DNA of 64,000 nt from Paenactinomyces guangxiensis (GCF_016055185.1 NZ_JAECVR010000008.1:1-64000); one strand, 5' to 3'. Shown: positions 45,795-55,048, counted from the stretch's first letter. The notes: generated by a model from the letters alone, not told the origin. A program made the numbers and translations.

Positions 45795-45925
45795 TATAGA
45801 AATCATTTCCCGACTTTGGTAGACAAAAGAAAACATTTCCTTTATGATAGTACTTGTTTAAAAAAACAATTCTTTCATAAGGAAATATTGAAACATCTTT
45901 TTATTGGAGGTTAGAGAAGGTTACG

Positions 45926-46948
45926 ATGAATTATATCTTTCGCCACGGTTTTAAATTAACCCTTGCCAATTTACTGGGTGGCTTTATTGCTACAACGGTT
46001 TCCATGTTAGGTTTCGCTTTCTTTTATCTCATCATTATGATCCTCATTTTGGGAGCAGCCGGAGTCAGTGCCATCGGAGGGGGAAGTTTAGAAGATCCTT
46101 TTGCGGCATTAGAAAATGCCGGTACTGGTACAGAGATTGGTCTTGCCATCGGTCTTGTGATTTTTTATCTGATATCTATCATTTTCTCCTACTTACCTTA
46201 TTCGATGATGTTTGGGGGAACTTACACTTCAAGCATTGAAGCGGTGTATGAAAACCGCTCTTCTGTCGGAACCTACTTAAACGGCGCTTTTCGATATTTA
46301 TGGAAGCTGACCGGTTTGCAACTGGCCTATTTACTTGTGTCAATACCACTCCTGGTTGTGCTGGTGATTACAGCCGAGTTCTCTGAACAGGGTGGGTTTG
46401 AACAAAGCCCTGTTTCCGGTATATTGCTCACTCTGATTTTCCTTCTTTTCACCTTTATTTATGTCATGATGTTTCTGTACAGCCCGATTTTCATTATTAA
46501 AGAAAGAACGGGTATATGGAAGTCGATCTCTTTGTCGTTTTCCCTGATCTTCAAAGCATTTGGCCATGTGATTCTCTCCGGATTCCTTTTTATTGGAATT
46601 GGCATTCTGTTTTGCGGGATCTTTGGAGTTTTTTCATTTATTGTTTTGGCTCTTTTTGGGGGGATTGACGTATTCACTTCCAATTCCGAACCAGGAATCG
46701 TGTTTATCCTGTTCGCTTTTCTTCTTGGTGCTATTTTCTTTCTGTTTGTGCTGCCTTTTACATGGAGCGCTTCTTTCCTGGTGTTTATTAACTACTATAA
46801 GCGGAAATTGCGTCATCGTCTTTTCCCGCCAACTGATTCGCCTGGACATCCGTTCCCGAATGGTCATTCTTTTCAACCCGCTTTTACCTATAATGCGAGA
46901 GGTAACCAGGCAGAGACAAACCATCGGCCTCCCGATTTCAACGTTTAA
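45926..46948 (+). CDS. Polytopic membrane protein, paralogue of the preceding gene
   Basis: A 340-residue protein with the same layout as its neighbour: a helix at the N-terminus (LANLLGGFIATTVSMLGFAF), a polar loop, the EAVYENRSSVGTYLNGAFRY segment, four more helices, and a polar tail with a Pro/Phe/Asn-rich end. It has a TTGGAGG ribosome binding site. The pair is a tandem duplication that has diverged strongly. Function is unknown. It ends at a strong terminator shared in position with the convergent trxA. Confidence 0.75.
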   Translation: MNYIFRHGFKLTLANLLGGFIATTVSMLGFAFFYLIIMILILGAAGVSAIGGGSLEDPFAALENAGTGTEIGLAIGLVIFYLISIIFSYLPYSMMFGGTYTSSIEAVYENRSSVGTYLNGAFRYLWKLTGLQLAYLLVSIPLLVVLVITAEFSEQGGFEQSPVSGILLTLIFLLFTFIYVMMFLYSPIFIIKERTGIWKSISLSFSLIFKAFGHVILSGFLFIGIGILFCGIFGVFSFIVLALFGGIDVFTSNSEPGIVFILFAFLLGAIFFLFVLPFTWSASFLVFINYYKRKLRHRLFPPTDSPGHPFPNGHSFQPAFTYNARGNQAETNHRPPDFNV

Positions 46949-46949
46949 A

Positions 46950-46982
46950 AAAGCAGTGCTTACTTTTAGCACTGCTTTTTTT
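46950..46982 (+). terminator. Rho-independent terminator
   Basis: AAAGCAGTGCT (46950-46960) pairs with AGCACTGCTTT (46968-46978), followed by T. Confidence 0.88.
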
Positions 46983-47030
46983 CCTGGTAAATAGGAAAGG
47001 CGGGGTGAACAAGTCACCACCCCTGTCTTT

Positions 47031-47354
47031 TTAGAGATACTCTTTAATCCATTCCAGCAATTGCTCTTTCGGTTGTAAACCGGTCATTTTGGCAACCATT
47101 TCCCCATTTTTGAAAACCATGAGGGTCGGGATGCTCATCACCCCAAAACGGCCCGCAGACTCTGGATTATTATCAACGTTCAACTTTCCAATTTTCAGTT
47201 TGTCGCCAATCTCAGCGTCTATTTCCTCCAAAATGGGAGCAAGCATTTTACAAGGCCCGCACCATGGTGCCCAAAAATCAACGAGTACAGTACCTGCATC
47301 TGCACTTTCCACTTCGCTGCCAAAATTTTGATCGGAGATTTCTACCATAGCCAT
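47031..47354 (-). CDS. trxA: Thioredoxin
   Basis: A 107-residue classical thioredoxin. The active site is FWAPWCGPCKML (Cys about residues 31 and 34), with the cis-Pro in MSIPTLMVF and the C-terminal GLQPKEQLLEWIKEYL. It reduces protein disulfides in the cytoplasm. It has its own promoter and a Rex-like operator in front, and stands in the B. subtilis order next to etfA. Confidence 0.96.
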   Translation of the reverse strand: MAMVEISDQNFGSEVESADAGTVLVDFWAPWCGPCKMLAPILEEIDAEIGDKLKIGKLNVDNNPESAGRFGVMSIPTLMVFKNGEMVAKMTGLQPKEQLLEWIKEYL

Positions 47355-47412
47355 AAAAAAGTAATCCTCCTTCTCAACTGTTCATAAAACTACATACGAT
47401 TGAAATTCTTTC

Positions 47413-47430
47413 CTGTGAACAGTTTCACAG
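47413..47430 (-). promoter_or_regulatory. Rex-like operator at the trxA start site
   Basis: CTGTGAACAGTTTCACAG fits the TGTGAAnnnnTTCACA core of the Rex redox-repressor box. It lies just downstream of the -10 box of the trxA promoter, where a repressor would block initiation. Rex itself is not in the window; the assignment is by motif only. Confidence 0.55.
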
Positions 47431-47434
47431 TGTT

Positions 47435-47463
47435 AGTATACCACTGTCTCTGCTATTATCCAA
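47435..47463 (-). promoter_or_regulatory. Sigma-A-type promoter of trxA
   Basis: On the minus strand TTGGAT is followed after 17 bases by TATACT, about 80 bases before the trxA start. Confidence 0.75.
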
Positions 47464-47484
47464 GTATTTCGAGTCGCGAAATAG

Positions 47485-47516
47485 AAAAAGAGCACCTGCC
47501 TGGGTACTCTTTTTTC
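47485..47516 (-). terminator. Terminator after etfA
   Basis: AAAAAGAGCACC pairs with GGGTACTCTTTTTT, with one mismatch, around a five-base loop. On the minus strand T residues follow. It separates etfA from trxA. Confidence 0.75.
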
Positions 47517-47548
47517 CATTTTTAAGAAACTCCTTGAGATGAGACGGA

Positions 47549-48535
47549 TTATTTATCTGCCAGCAACTTTTTAAACTCTTCGGTTAACATGGGTACAACA
47601 TCAAACAGATCACCCACAATTCCGTAATCTGCCACCTGGAAGATCGGTGCTTCAGGGTCTTTATTGATCGCCACAATCACTTTGGAGTTGGACATGCCTG
47701 CCAGATGTTGAATAGCACCGGAAATACCGCAAGCAATATACAGGTCCGGAGTAACTACTTTACCCGTTTGCCCGATTTGCAGCGCGTAGTCACAATAGCC
47801 GGAGTCACAAGCACCACGGGAAGCACCCACTGCGGCTCCCAGTACGTCGGCCAACTCTTGCAGAGGTTTAAAACCATCGGCACTTTTCACCCCGCGGCCA
47901 CCGGAAACAATGATCCGGGCTTCAGAAAGGTCCACGCCTTCAGTAGACTTTTTGACAATATTTTTTACCAGAGTGCGCAGGGAGTCAGATGTTAAATCAA
48001 CTTGTAACTCTTCAATCACCGCTGTCCGGCTGGTGTCAGGCTCACCCGCGGAAATGTTATTCGGGCGCAGGGTAGCAAAGACCGTTCCTTCTTTCACCAC
48101 TTTTTTCACAAATGCTTTTCCGGCATAGATCGGGCGGGTGAATACGATTTTGCCTTCCGCCAGTTCCACATTGGTACAATCGGAAACCAATCCTGTTCCC
48201 AACCTCGCTGCCACGCGGGGGCTGACATCTTTGCCCACAGCGGTATGGCCGGTAAAGATCACATCAGGTTGCACGTGTTCAACCACTTTTTTAAATGCCT
48301 GAAAATAGGCATCGGTCGTATATTGATCCAACTCCTGGTTTAAAACGGTAACCACTTTGTCGGCACCGTGATGGGCCAGGGTGTCTGCCAGATCTTTGCC
48401 GGAACTTCCGAAAACGGCGGCAGTAATCGTACCGTCTTCGGCAACTGTCCGTGCAGCCGCTAACGATTCCAGACTCACATTCCGCAGCTTTCCATCCCGA
48501 ACATCTGCTAAAACGAGTACATGTTTGCTCATCAC
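47549..48535 (-). CDS. etfA: Electron transfer flavoprotein alpha subunit
   Basis: A 328-residue protein. The N-terminal domain has VLVLADVRDGKLRNVSLESL and GKDVSPRVAARLGTGLVSDC. The C-terminal FAD domain has VSGGRGVKSADGFKPLQELA, GASRGACDSGYCDYALQIGQ, GQTGKVVTPDLYIACGISGA and IQHLAGMSNSKVIVAINKDP. With EtfB it takes electrons from acyl-CoA dehydrogenases and passes them to the respiratory chain. It is the last gene of the fadR-etfB-etfA run, 18 bases after etfB. Confidence 0.96.
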   Translation of the reverse strand: MMSKHVLVLADVRDGKLRNVSLESLAAARTVAEDGTITAAVFGSSGKDLADTLAHHGADKVVTVLNQELDQYTTDAYFQAFKKVVEHVQPDVIFTGHTAVGKDVSPRVAARLGTGLVSDCTNVELAEGKIVFTRPIYAGKAFVKKVVKEGTVFATLRPNNISAGEPDTSRTAVIEELQVDLTSDSLRTLVKNIVKKSTEGVDLSEARIIVSGGRGVKSADGFKPLQELADVLGAAVGASRGACDSGYCDYALQIGQTGKVVTPDLYIACGISGAIQHLAGMSNSKVIVAINKDPEAPIFQVADYGIVGDLFDVVPMLTEEFKKLLADK

Positions 48536-48553
48536 ATAGATCCTCCTCGCTGT

Positions 48554-49333
48554 TTAGATCACTTTCGCTTCAGAATGCAGCAATTGCACTAACTCTTTCG
48601 CTTGATCGGCCAGGTCCCCTTGTAAAATTTTTCCTTCTTCTTTTTTGGGCGGAAGGAAGATATCAATCACTTCCGTTTTCGCGGCGATTTTATCTTCCTC
48701 CAGATCCAAGTCATCTAATTCCAGGCGAGTAAGCGGTTTCTTTTTTGCTTTCATAATACCCGGCAGAGAGGGATAGCGCGGATCGTTTAATCCTTGTTGT
48801 GCAGTGACGAGGATGGGCAGTTTGGAGTCAATGTATTCCACATCCCCTTCAACATCTTTTTCAACTGTTACGTTGTTACCATCCACAGTCAATTTGGTAA
48901 TAGTAGAAATATGGGCAATTTCTAAGAGTTCAGCCAATCGCGGCCCCACCTGTGCAGACCCGTCATCTACCGCCATATATCCGCAGAGAATGATATCGTA
49001 TTCCAATTCTTCTTCCTCGATCACAGCAGCAAGAACATGAGCAATCGTATGTTCATCTACCCTGTCATCCAGATCTTCAATGTCAACAATCACTCCTTTG
49101 TCCGCCCCCATTGCCATGGCAGTCCGGAGGGCTTGTTCCGCACGCTCAGGACCAATGGTGATAACAGTAACTTCTCCGCCGTGTTGTTCTTTAAGCCTGA
49201 TCGCCTCTTCAACAGCATACTCATCATAGGGATTGATCACAAACTCGGCGCCTTCTTCGTTGATTTGACCATTTTCAATCGTGATTCGCTCTTCCGTATC
49301 AAATGTTTGTTTTAAGCAAACCAAGATATTCAT
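48554..49333 (-). CDS. etfB: Electron transfer flavoprotein beta subunit
   Basis: A 259-residue protein with NILVCLKQTFDTEERITIEN, INPYDEYAVEEAIRLKEQHG, ALRTAMAMGADKGVIVD and DIILCGYMAVDDGSAQVGPR, the AMP-binding pattern of EtfB. DPRYPSLPGIMKAKKKPL is the typical loop that contacts dehydrogenases. It follows fadR with a 38-base gap. In B. subtilis fadB lies between these two genes; here it is absent. Confidence 0.96.
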   Translation of the reverse strand: MNILVCLKQTFDTEERITIENGQINEEGAEFVINPYDEYAVEEAIRLKEQHGGEVTVITIGPERAEQALRTAMAMGADKGVIVDIEDLDDRVDEHTIAHVLAAVIEEEELEYDIILCGYMAVDDGSAQVGPRLAELLEIAHISTITKLTVDGNNVTVEKDVEGDVEYIDSKLPILVTAQQGLNDPRYPSLPGIMKAKKKPLTRLELDDLDLEEDKIAAKTEVIDIFLPPKKEEGKILQGDLADQAKELVQLLHSEAKVI

Positions 49334-49371
49334 GTGCTTTTCCCCTTTCAGTCATCCTGATGATGCCTTTG

Positions 49372-49956
49372 CTACTTACCCATCCCGCTGATAAACAGGC
49401 GATGAATTTCCTCAACCTGGTCTAACAGGCTGTATTTGTAGTCATTCATAATCCAGGAAGTCACCATTTCATCCAGGCTGCCAAAAATCATTTTTCTGCA
49501 TACGCGGATATCCAGATTGGGGCGGAATAGCCCTTTCTCCATTCCGGATTCAATAATCCGGTCAATAATATCCAGATAACGCTTTAAAATTTCACCGATA
49601 CCACGGCGCACTTCGGGATTGGATTGCCGCAACTCAATTTGTGTGACAGTCGCCAGTTGCCGGTCTTCCTCCAGCTTTTCAAAATGAAGCCTGATTAATG
49701 TATACAATTGGTCTGCCGGTGACTCGATCTCACGAAGTTTTTCTTCCATCTCCGTGATAAAAGAACCCATTTTTTCACTAAACAGTGAGATCAGAACATC
49801 ATCTTTATTTTTAAAATAAAGATAAATGGTACCATCTGCCACCCTGGCTTCACGGGCAATCCTCGATACCTGTGCGTTGTGGTAACCGTATTCGGCAATC
49901 ACCCGAACCGCAGCGTCTATAATCGCATCATACTTTTCACCAGTCCGTTTAGCCAT
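49372..49956 (-). CDS. fadR: Fatty-acid degradation repressor FadR (TetR family)
   Basis: A 194-residue TetR protein with the helix-turn-helix KYDAIIDAAVRVIAEYGYHN, then AQVSRIAREARVADGTIYLY at residues 9-52, close to B. subtilis FadR (YsiA). Long-chain acyl-CoA would release it from DNA. A perfect FadR box lies 23 bases upstream of its start and a second one in front of fadD, so it should control itself, etfBA and fadD. Confidence 0.93.
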   Translation of the reverse strand: MAKRTGEKYDAIIDAAVRVIAEYGYHNAQVSRIAREARVADGTIYLYFKNKDDVLISLFSEKMGSFITEMEEKLREIESPADQLYTLIRLHFEKLEEDRQLATVTQIELRQSNPEVRRGIGEILKRYLDIIDRIIESGMEKGLFRPNLDIRVCRKMIFGSLDEMVTSWIMNDYKYSLLDQVEEIHRLFISGMGK

Positions 49957-49979
49957 AACATGTTCCTCTCCATCGTAAC

Positions 49980-49997
49980 TGAATGACTATTCATTCA
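49980..49997. promoter_or_regulatory. FadR box upstream of fadR
   Basis: TGAATGACTATTCATTCA matches the Bacillus FadR consensus TGAATGAnnAnTCATTCA at every fixed position. Confidence 0.92.
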
Positions 49998-50145
49998 ATT
50001 ATAGTTTAGTATGCGTAACAACCCTTGTCAACGTATTTTGATCATTTTAGAAAAAGGAAACCAATGGAACATGACGGCTTTTTTACGATTATAAAAAGTT
50101 TTACTTCTCCTAAGAATAGTTTAGCAAATTTTTGAGGAACAAACA

Positions 50146-50174
50146 AACCGGAATACCCTGCGGTACCCCGGTTA
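50146..50174 (-). terminator. Hairpin after fadD
   Basis: On the minus strand AACCGGGGTACC pairs with GGTATTCCGGTT (twelve pairs, two G-T) and is followed by a T-rich stretch interrupted by G. It lies just behind the fadD stop. Confidence 0.6.
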
Positions 50175-50187
50175 TCGACTATGCGGT

Positions 50188-51885
50188 TTATGTTTCCACT
50201 TTTGATGCTGAAAGAGTTTCTTTTGCCTCTTCCTGCAATACACGTCGCAATATTTTGCCTACGGCCGTTTTCGGCAGCTCATCACGAAATTCATAAAGGC
50301 GGGGAATTTTATAGCTGGCTAACTTCTCACGACAAAATTTCTCCAATTCTTCTTTTGCTACCTGCTTGCCCTGTTTGAAAACAACAAAAGCCATAACCGT
50401 CTCTCCACGGTAAGGGTCGGGCACTCCCACAACGGCCGCTTCTTGAATGGCAGGGTGTTCAAACAGGACTTCTTCTACTTCTCGGGGATAAATATTGAAC
50501 CCTCCGGCAATAATCACATCTTTTTTGCGGTCCATGATGTAAAAATAACCGTCTTCATCCATTCTTACAATATCACCCGTGCTGAACCAGCCGTCTTTCA
50601 ACACTTTTTCCGTTTCTTCAGGACGGTTCCAGTAACCTTTCATCACCTGTGGACCCTTAATTTGTAACTCTCCCACACTGCCGTCAGGGAGGACCTCGCC
50701 AGTTTCGGGATCCACAATGCGGCAGTCCGTATCCGGCCACGGTAAACCGATCGTTCCGCTTTTGACACGATCCCAGATCAGATTGGCATGAGTAACAGGC
50801 GAAGTTTCGGTCAGTCCGTAACCTTCAACCAGAAGACCCCCGGTCAATTCTTCAAACTTCTCCTGGACCTCCAGGGGCAACGGTGCAGAACCACTGAGAC
50901 AAGCCTGGATGGATGAAAGGTTATACCGATGGATCTCCGGATGGTTGATTAAACCCACATACATCGTTGGTGCCCCCGGAAATAAAGTCGGGTGGTGCGT
51001 GGAAATCATTTTTAAGACGAGATCGCGGTCAAATTTAGGGATAAGGATCATTGTGGCGGCCATACGCATCGCAAAATTCATGACAACAGTCATCCCATAA
51101 ACATGAAAGAACGGAAGGGCGCCGAGAATGGTATCTTGCCCGCGTTTAGCTTTGTAAATCCAGGCGGCTGCCTGGCAGCAATTAACAACTAAATTGCGAT
51201 GGGTCAGCATCGTCCCTTTAGCAAGACCGGTTGTTCCACCTGTATATTGGAGGAGAGCGATATCATCCCCGGATTCATACGATGCCTCCAGGGGGGTTGG
51301 AAGCGCTTTCGAAATGAGTTGAACAAAAGATCGAACTTTTTCTCCATAGGGGATTTTGAGTTTGGTTCCTTCTATGATCTCTTTAAGGGAATAAAGCCAA
51401 TTTTTCGGGAACGGAAGATAATCTTTCATACTGGTGACAATGATGCGTTTTAAGCGGGTATTCTCCTGCACATTTGCTATTTTTTGATAAACCAGATCCA
51501 AACTTATGATCGTCTCTGCACCTGAATCGACCAGTTGATGTTCCAATTCTCTTTCCATGTACAGGGGATTGATTTGCACAACAATCCCCCCGACAAACAG
51601 AATCGCGTAGTAAGCGATTACAGACTGAGGGCAGTTTGGCAACATAATCCCTACGCGCTCTCCTTTTTGCACCCCCAGATCTTTCAAGGCATTTGCAAAC
51701 CGGAACACCTCAAGCTGCAATTCTTTGAAAGTCATCCGTTTTCCCAAAAAAAGAATCGCATCGCGGTCGGGAAAGTCTTTGACGGCATCTAACAGGAATT
51801 GTGTTAAAGGGACATCCGGATACTCAAGTGTCTCCGGGATCGACGGAGGATAATGACGAACCCAAATTTTTTCTGTCACTGACAT
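50188..51885 (-). CDS. fadD: Long-chain acyl-CoA synthetase (LcfA/FadD)
   Basis: About 565 residues. The AMP-binding enzyme signatures are LLQYTGGTTGLAKGTMLTHR (about residues 205-225), EGYGLTETSPVTHAN, GWFSTGDIVRMDEDGYFYI and DRKKDVIIAGGFNIYPREVE, with the catalytic lysine in PKTAVGKILRR near the C-terminus. It activates fatty acids with ATP and CoA for beta-oxidation. ATG 51885 has GGGAGGAG upstream; the longer frame would run through the FadR box. It is the B. subtilis lcfA counterpart by position. Confidence 0.95.
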   Translation of the reverse strand: MSVTEKIWVRHYPPSIPETLEYPDVPLTQFLLDAVKDFPDRDAILFLGKRMTFKELQLEVFRFANALKDLGVQKGERVGIMLPNCPQSVIAYYAILFVGGIVVQINPLYMERELEHQLVDSGAETIISLDLVYQKIANVQENTRLKRIIVTSMKDYLPFPKNWLYSLKEIIEGTKLKIPYGEKVRSFVQLISKALPTPLEASYESGDDIALLQYTGGTTGLAKGTMLTHRNLVVNCCQAAAWIYKAKRGQDTILGALPFFHVYGMTVVMNFAMRMAATMILIPKFDRDLVLKMISTHHPTLFPGAPTMYVGLINHPEIHRYNLSSIQACLSGSAPLPLEVQEKFEELTGGLLVEGYGLTETSPVTHANLIWDRVKSGTIGLPWPDTDCRIVDPETGEVLPDGSVGELQIKGPQVMKGYWNRPEETEKVLKDGWFSTGDIVRMDEDGYFYIMDRKKDVIIAGGFNIYPREVEEVLFEHPAIQEAAVVGVPDPYRGETVMAFVVFKQGKQVAKEELEKFCREKLASYKIPRLYEFRDELPKTAVGKILRRVLQEEAKETLSASKVET

Positions 51886-51903
51886 CCCAACTCCTCCCTT
51901 TTT

Positions 51904-51921
51904 TGACTGAGCAGTCATTCA
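51904..51921. promoter_or_regulatory. FadR box upstream of fadD
   Basis: TGACTGAGCAGTCATTCA differs from the FadR consensus by one base. It lies 19 bases in front of the fadD start. Confidence 0.85.
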
Positions 51922-52086
51922 TTTTTTGAGTAAAAATTGGCAAAATATTTTATGATCACTCTAGACTATTTTATCTAATTTTTGTCCGTTTTTGAATCAC
52001 CTATTTTTTCAACCTGTTTATGTCCTATCGAGTTAATAACATCATTCCCCCCTGCCGTCTCCGGGTATGTGTCCACTTAAATAAAT

Positions 52087-52111
52087 AAGCCCCTCCTGAA
52101 AAGAAGGGCTT
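52087..52111 (-). terminator. Hairpin after spoVAF
   Basis: AAGCCCCTCC pairs with GAAGGGCTT around a short A-rich loop, about 10 bases behind the gene. On the minus strand it is followed by ATTTATTT. Confidence 0.6.
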
Positions 52112-52117
52112 GTACTT

Positions 52118-53605
52118 TCACAATTCGCGGCGATCCGGATCTTCCGGGGACAATATCCGCGGGCGCTTTGTTTTAATGGGAATCGGGGATCGAACCAGCA
52201 CATCCAAAAAGGCTTTCCCATTGAAGGGAATAACCGGCCACAGATAAGGGGTGTTCAGCACTTGAATGCGCGCCAGATAAACGATCCAAAACAGGGTTCC
52301 GATGATCAGCCCCGGAAGGTGGAACGCCGCAGTGACAAAAAGAAGGATTAGTCTTACAATTTTATTGGCCAATCCCATCTCATAACTGGGTGTAGCAAAC
52401 GTCCCGATCACAGCGATCGCCACATATAAAATAATCTCTGAAGTGAAAAGACCCACTTTAACCGCAGTCTCTCCCAGCAAAATAGCTGCGATTAGGCCCA
52501 TTGCCGTCGCGAGAGGGGAGGGAGTGTGAATCGAGGCCATTCGCAGGATTTCCACCCCTATTTCAGCGATAAGTATTTGCAAAAATAACGGAAGGTGCGC
52601 CTTCGTTTCCGGACCGAAAAACTGCAGGGATTTGGGAAGGAGTTGCGGGTCTGCCGCTGCCAGATACCAGAGCGGCAACAAAAAGAGTGACGAGAACATA
52701 GCGATAAACCGGGTCCACCGTAAAAATGCCCCCACAATCGGCTGTTGCCGGTATTCTTCCGCATGTTGCACATGGTGAAAAAAAGTGATAGGCGTAATCA
52801 TTACACTCGGCGAAGTATCCACATAAATGAGAACATGACCCTCAAGCAAATGAACAGCCGCTACGTCAGGTCGTTCCGTATAACGGACCATCGGATAAGG
52901 GTTCCAATACCTTTTGAACAAAAACTCCTCCAGACTCTTTTCAGCCATCGGAAGTCCGTCGATATCTACTTTTTTTATTTTTTCACGCAATGTCCGAACC
53001 AGATCAGGATCAGCAATATCCTTGATATAAGCGAGACAGACATCTGTTTTCGATCTTTTTCCCGCTTGCAGATACTCCATGCGCAAACTGGGATCGCGCA
53101 AACGCCTCCTCGTTAAGGCAGTATTCATTACAATCGTCTCCACAAACCCGTCACGGGAACCGCGTACCACTCTTTCTGTATCCGGTTCATCTGGGTTCCT
53201 GGCCGGATACGTGCGGGCATCAATACTGAGAGCCTGCGTTTCTCCGTCAATCAGCAGTACAACGGGACCGGATAAGACAGAATCAACGATCTTTTCCACC
53301 CGGTCGACCGTCTCAACTTCGATATAGGCAATTTCCGTCTTTAACAACTGCCGAATGGGATGAAGCGCTAACTTGCCCTTTTCCAGTCCGGAAAGATGGT
53401 CCATGATTCTGTTCAAGACGTCATCCTTGACAAAACCGTCAACAAAATAGAGCGCGAAATCTTTTCCGGCATAATGGAGTTGGCGGCAGATCACATCAAA
53501 ACTCTCGCCGACACCCAGAACCCGGTTTAACAACTCTACATTTTTCTTTAAAGACGAATCTAATGGCTCGTTTTTCCATGTGGGTTGGTTTTCAGACTGG
53601 TTCAT
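52118..53605 (-). CDS. spoVAF: Spore germination protein SpoVAF (GerA family)
   Basis: About 495 residues. The long N-terminal soluble domain has ALYFVDGFVKDDVLNRIMDH, VVRGSRDGFVETIVMNTALT, RRRLRDPSLRMEYLQAGKRS, KTDVCLAYIKDIADPDLV and WNPYPMVRYTERPDVAAVHL. The C-terminal part has four or five membrane helices (QILIAEIGVEILRMASIHTP). The match to B. subtilis SpoVAF is strong throughout. It is part of the GerA superfamily of the spore inner membrane. In B. subtilis it sits at the end of the spoVA operon; here it is alone. ATG 53605 fits the family length; earlier in-frame starts exist up to 53752. Confidence 0.88.
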   Translation of the reverse strand: MNQSENQPTWKNEPLDSSLKKNVELLNRVLGVGESFDVICRQLHYAGKDFALYFVDGFVKDDVLNRIMDHLSGLEKGKLALHPIRQLLKTEIAYIEVETVDRVEKIVDSVLSGPVVLLIDGETQALSIDARTYPARNPDEPDTERVVRGSRDGFVETIVMNTALTRRRLRDPSLRMEYLQAGKRSKTDVCLAYIKDIADPDLVRTLREKIKKVDIDGLPMAEKSLEEFLFKRYWNPYPMVRYTERPDVAAVHLLEGHVLIYVDTSPSVMITPITFFHHVQHAEEYRQQPIVGAFLRWTRFIAMFSSLFLLPLWYLAAADPQLLPKSLQFFGPETKAHLPLFLQILIAEIGVEILRMASIHTPSPLATAMGLIAAILLGETAVKVGLFTSEIILYVAIAVIGTFATPSYEMGLANKIVRLILLFVTAAFHLPGLIIGTLFWIVYLARIQVLNTPYLWPVIPFNGKAFLDVLVRSPIPIKTKRPRILSPEDPDRREL

Positions 53606-53764
53606 GAAATCACCTGTACTCAAGTAGATTTTCACATTATTTCCAGTCTGAGTCGGATTCAAACGGATCATACCGCCTTTTCTCTTTTCATCCTGGCCGC
53701 GCTGTCCTACAATAGGGAAAGTTAGGGAAAAATAAAGCAGATGAAGAAACAAAGGAGAAAAAAG

Positions 53765-55048
53765 ATGTCATATGATGTGATCGTCATCGGAGGAGGCCCG
53801 GCCGGATTGATGGCCAGTGCCTCCGCCGGTATGCATGGGGCTCGCGTTCTGCTCCTTGACAAGGGAAATAAACCGGGCCGCAAGTTAGCTATTTCCGGCG
53901 GCGGCCGTTGCAATGTCACCAATATCAAGGAAGTGGACGAGCTGATCAGGCATATCCCCGGGAACGGCCGGTTTTTATACAGTGTGTTTTCCGTTTTCAA
54001 TAATCAGGACATTGTCCGTTTTTTTGAGCAAATGGGCGTGGCCTTAAAAGAAGAAGATAACGGGCGCATGTTTCCCGTTTCCAACAGCGCCAAATCGGTT
54101 GTGCAAGCGTTAATTCATAAAGTAAAATCAGTCGGCGCGGAGATTCGGGTACATACACCAGTGAAACAAGTTCTGTACAAAGACGGAAAAGTGACGGGAG
54201 TAGAATGCCAAAACGGAACAAACATTCATGCCCCGGCCGTGATCGTTGCCGTGGGTGGAAAATCAGTTCCCCACACCGGCTCTACCGGCGACGGTTACGC
54301 CTGGGCGGAAGCAGCCGGCCACACCATCACCGAACTTTTTCCAACAGAAGTGCCCCTTACTTCAAATGAACCTTTGATCCAAAACAAAACACTTCAGGGG
54401 CTGTCTTTGCGGGATGTCACCTTAACCGTGTACAACCCCAAAGGGAAAAAGCTGGTGCAACATCGCGGAGATATGATTTTTACCCACTTTGGCCTGTCTG
54501 GTCCGGCGGCTCTTCGATGCAGCCAGTTTGTCGTCAAGACCTTAAAAAAATTTGCCGTCCCCACCATACTGATTGAGATCGATCTCTTTCCTGACCGGCA
54601 TCCAGACCAGCTGGAACAGGAATTATGGGGAAAAATCAAAGAGAGCCCTAAAAGAACGGTCCGCAATACCCTTAAAAGTGTTTTCCCGGAGCGAGTTGTC
54701 CCTGTTTTACTCGATATGACCGGGCTTGATGGCAACCTTACCTGCGCCCGTATGTCCGTGGCACAGGTGCGTGAGTTAGGAAAGCGGGCCAAAGCGTTGC
54801 CTGTATGGGTCAATGGCACACTGCCCCTGGAAAAAGCCTTTGTCACAGGGGGCGGCGTACACATAAAAGAAATTGAGCCGAAAACGATGCAATCCAAGCT
54901 AATGCGGGGCCTTTATTTTTGCGGTGAAATTTTGGACATCCATGGCTATACTGGGGGCTACAATATCACTGCTGCTTCTTGTACCGGTTATGTCGCCGGC
55001 AAAAGTGCAGCAGAACAGGTTCATGACTTGAAGGAGGAAACAAAATGA
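53765..55048 (+). CDS. BaiN/HI0933-family FAD-dependent oxidoreductase
   Basis: About 427 residues. The N-terminus reads [20 protein letters not shown], then [20 protein letters not shown], the family hallmark. In the middle are [20 protein letters not shown] and [18 protein letters not shown]. The C-terminal [15 protein letters not shown] and [20 protein letters not shown] complete the pattern. Members bind FAD; B. subtilis YtfP and E. coli YhiN are uncharacterised relatives. ATG 53765 follows AAAGGAG. The stop overlaps the start of the methyltransferase gene (ATGA). Confidence 0.9.
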   Translation: MSYDVIVIGGGPAGLMASASAGMHGARVLLLDKGNKPGRKLAISGGGRCNVTNIKEVDELIRHIPGNGRFLYSVFSVFNNQDIVRFFEQMGVALKEEDNGRMFPVSNSAKSVVQALIHKVKSVGAEIRVHTPVKQVLYKDGKVTGVECQNGTNIHAPAVIVAVGGKSVPHTGSTGDGYAWAEAAGHTITELFPTEVPLTSNEPLIQNKTLQGLSLRDVTLTVYNPKGKKLVQHRGDMIFTHFGLSGPAALRCSQFVVKTLKKFAVPTILIEIDLFPDRHPDQLEQELWGKIKESPKRTVRNTLKSVFPERVVPVLLDMTGLDGNLTCARMSVAQVRELGKRAKALPVWVNGTLPLEKAFVTGGGVHIKEIEPKTMQSKLMRGLYFCGEILDIHGYTGGYNITAASCTGYVAGKSAAEQVHDLKEETK

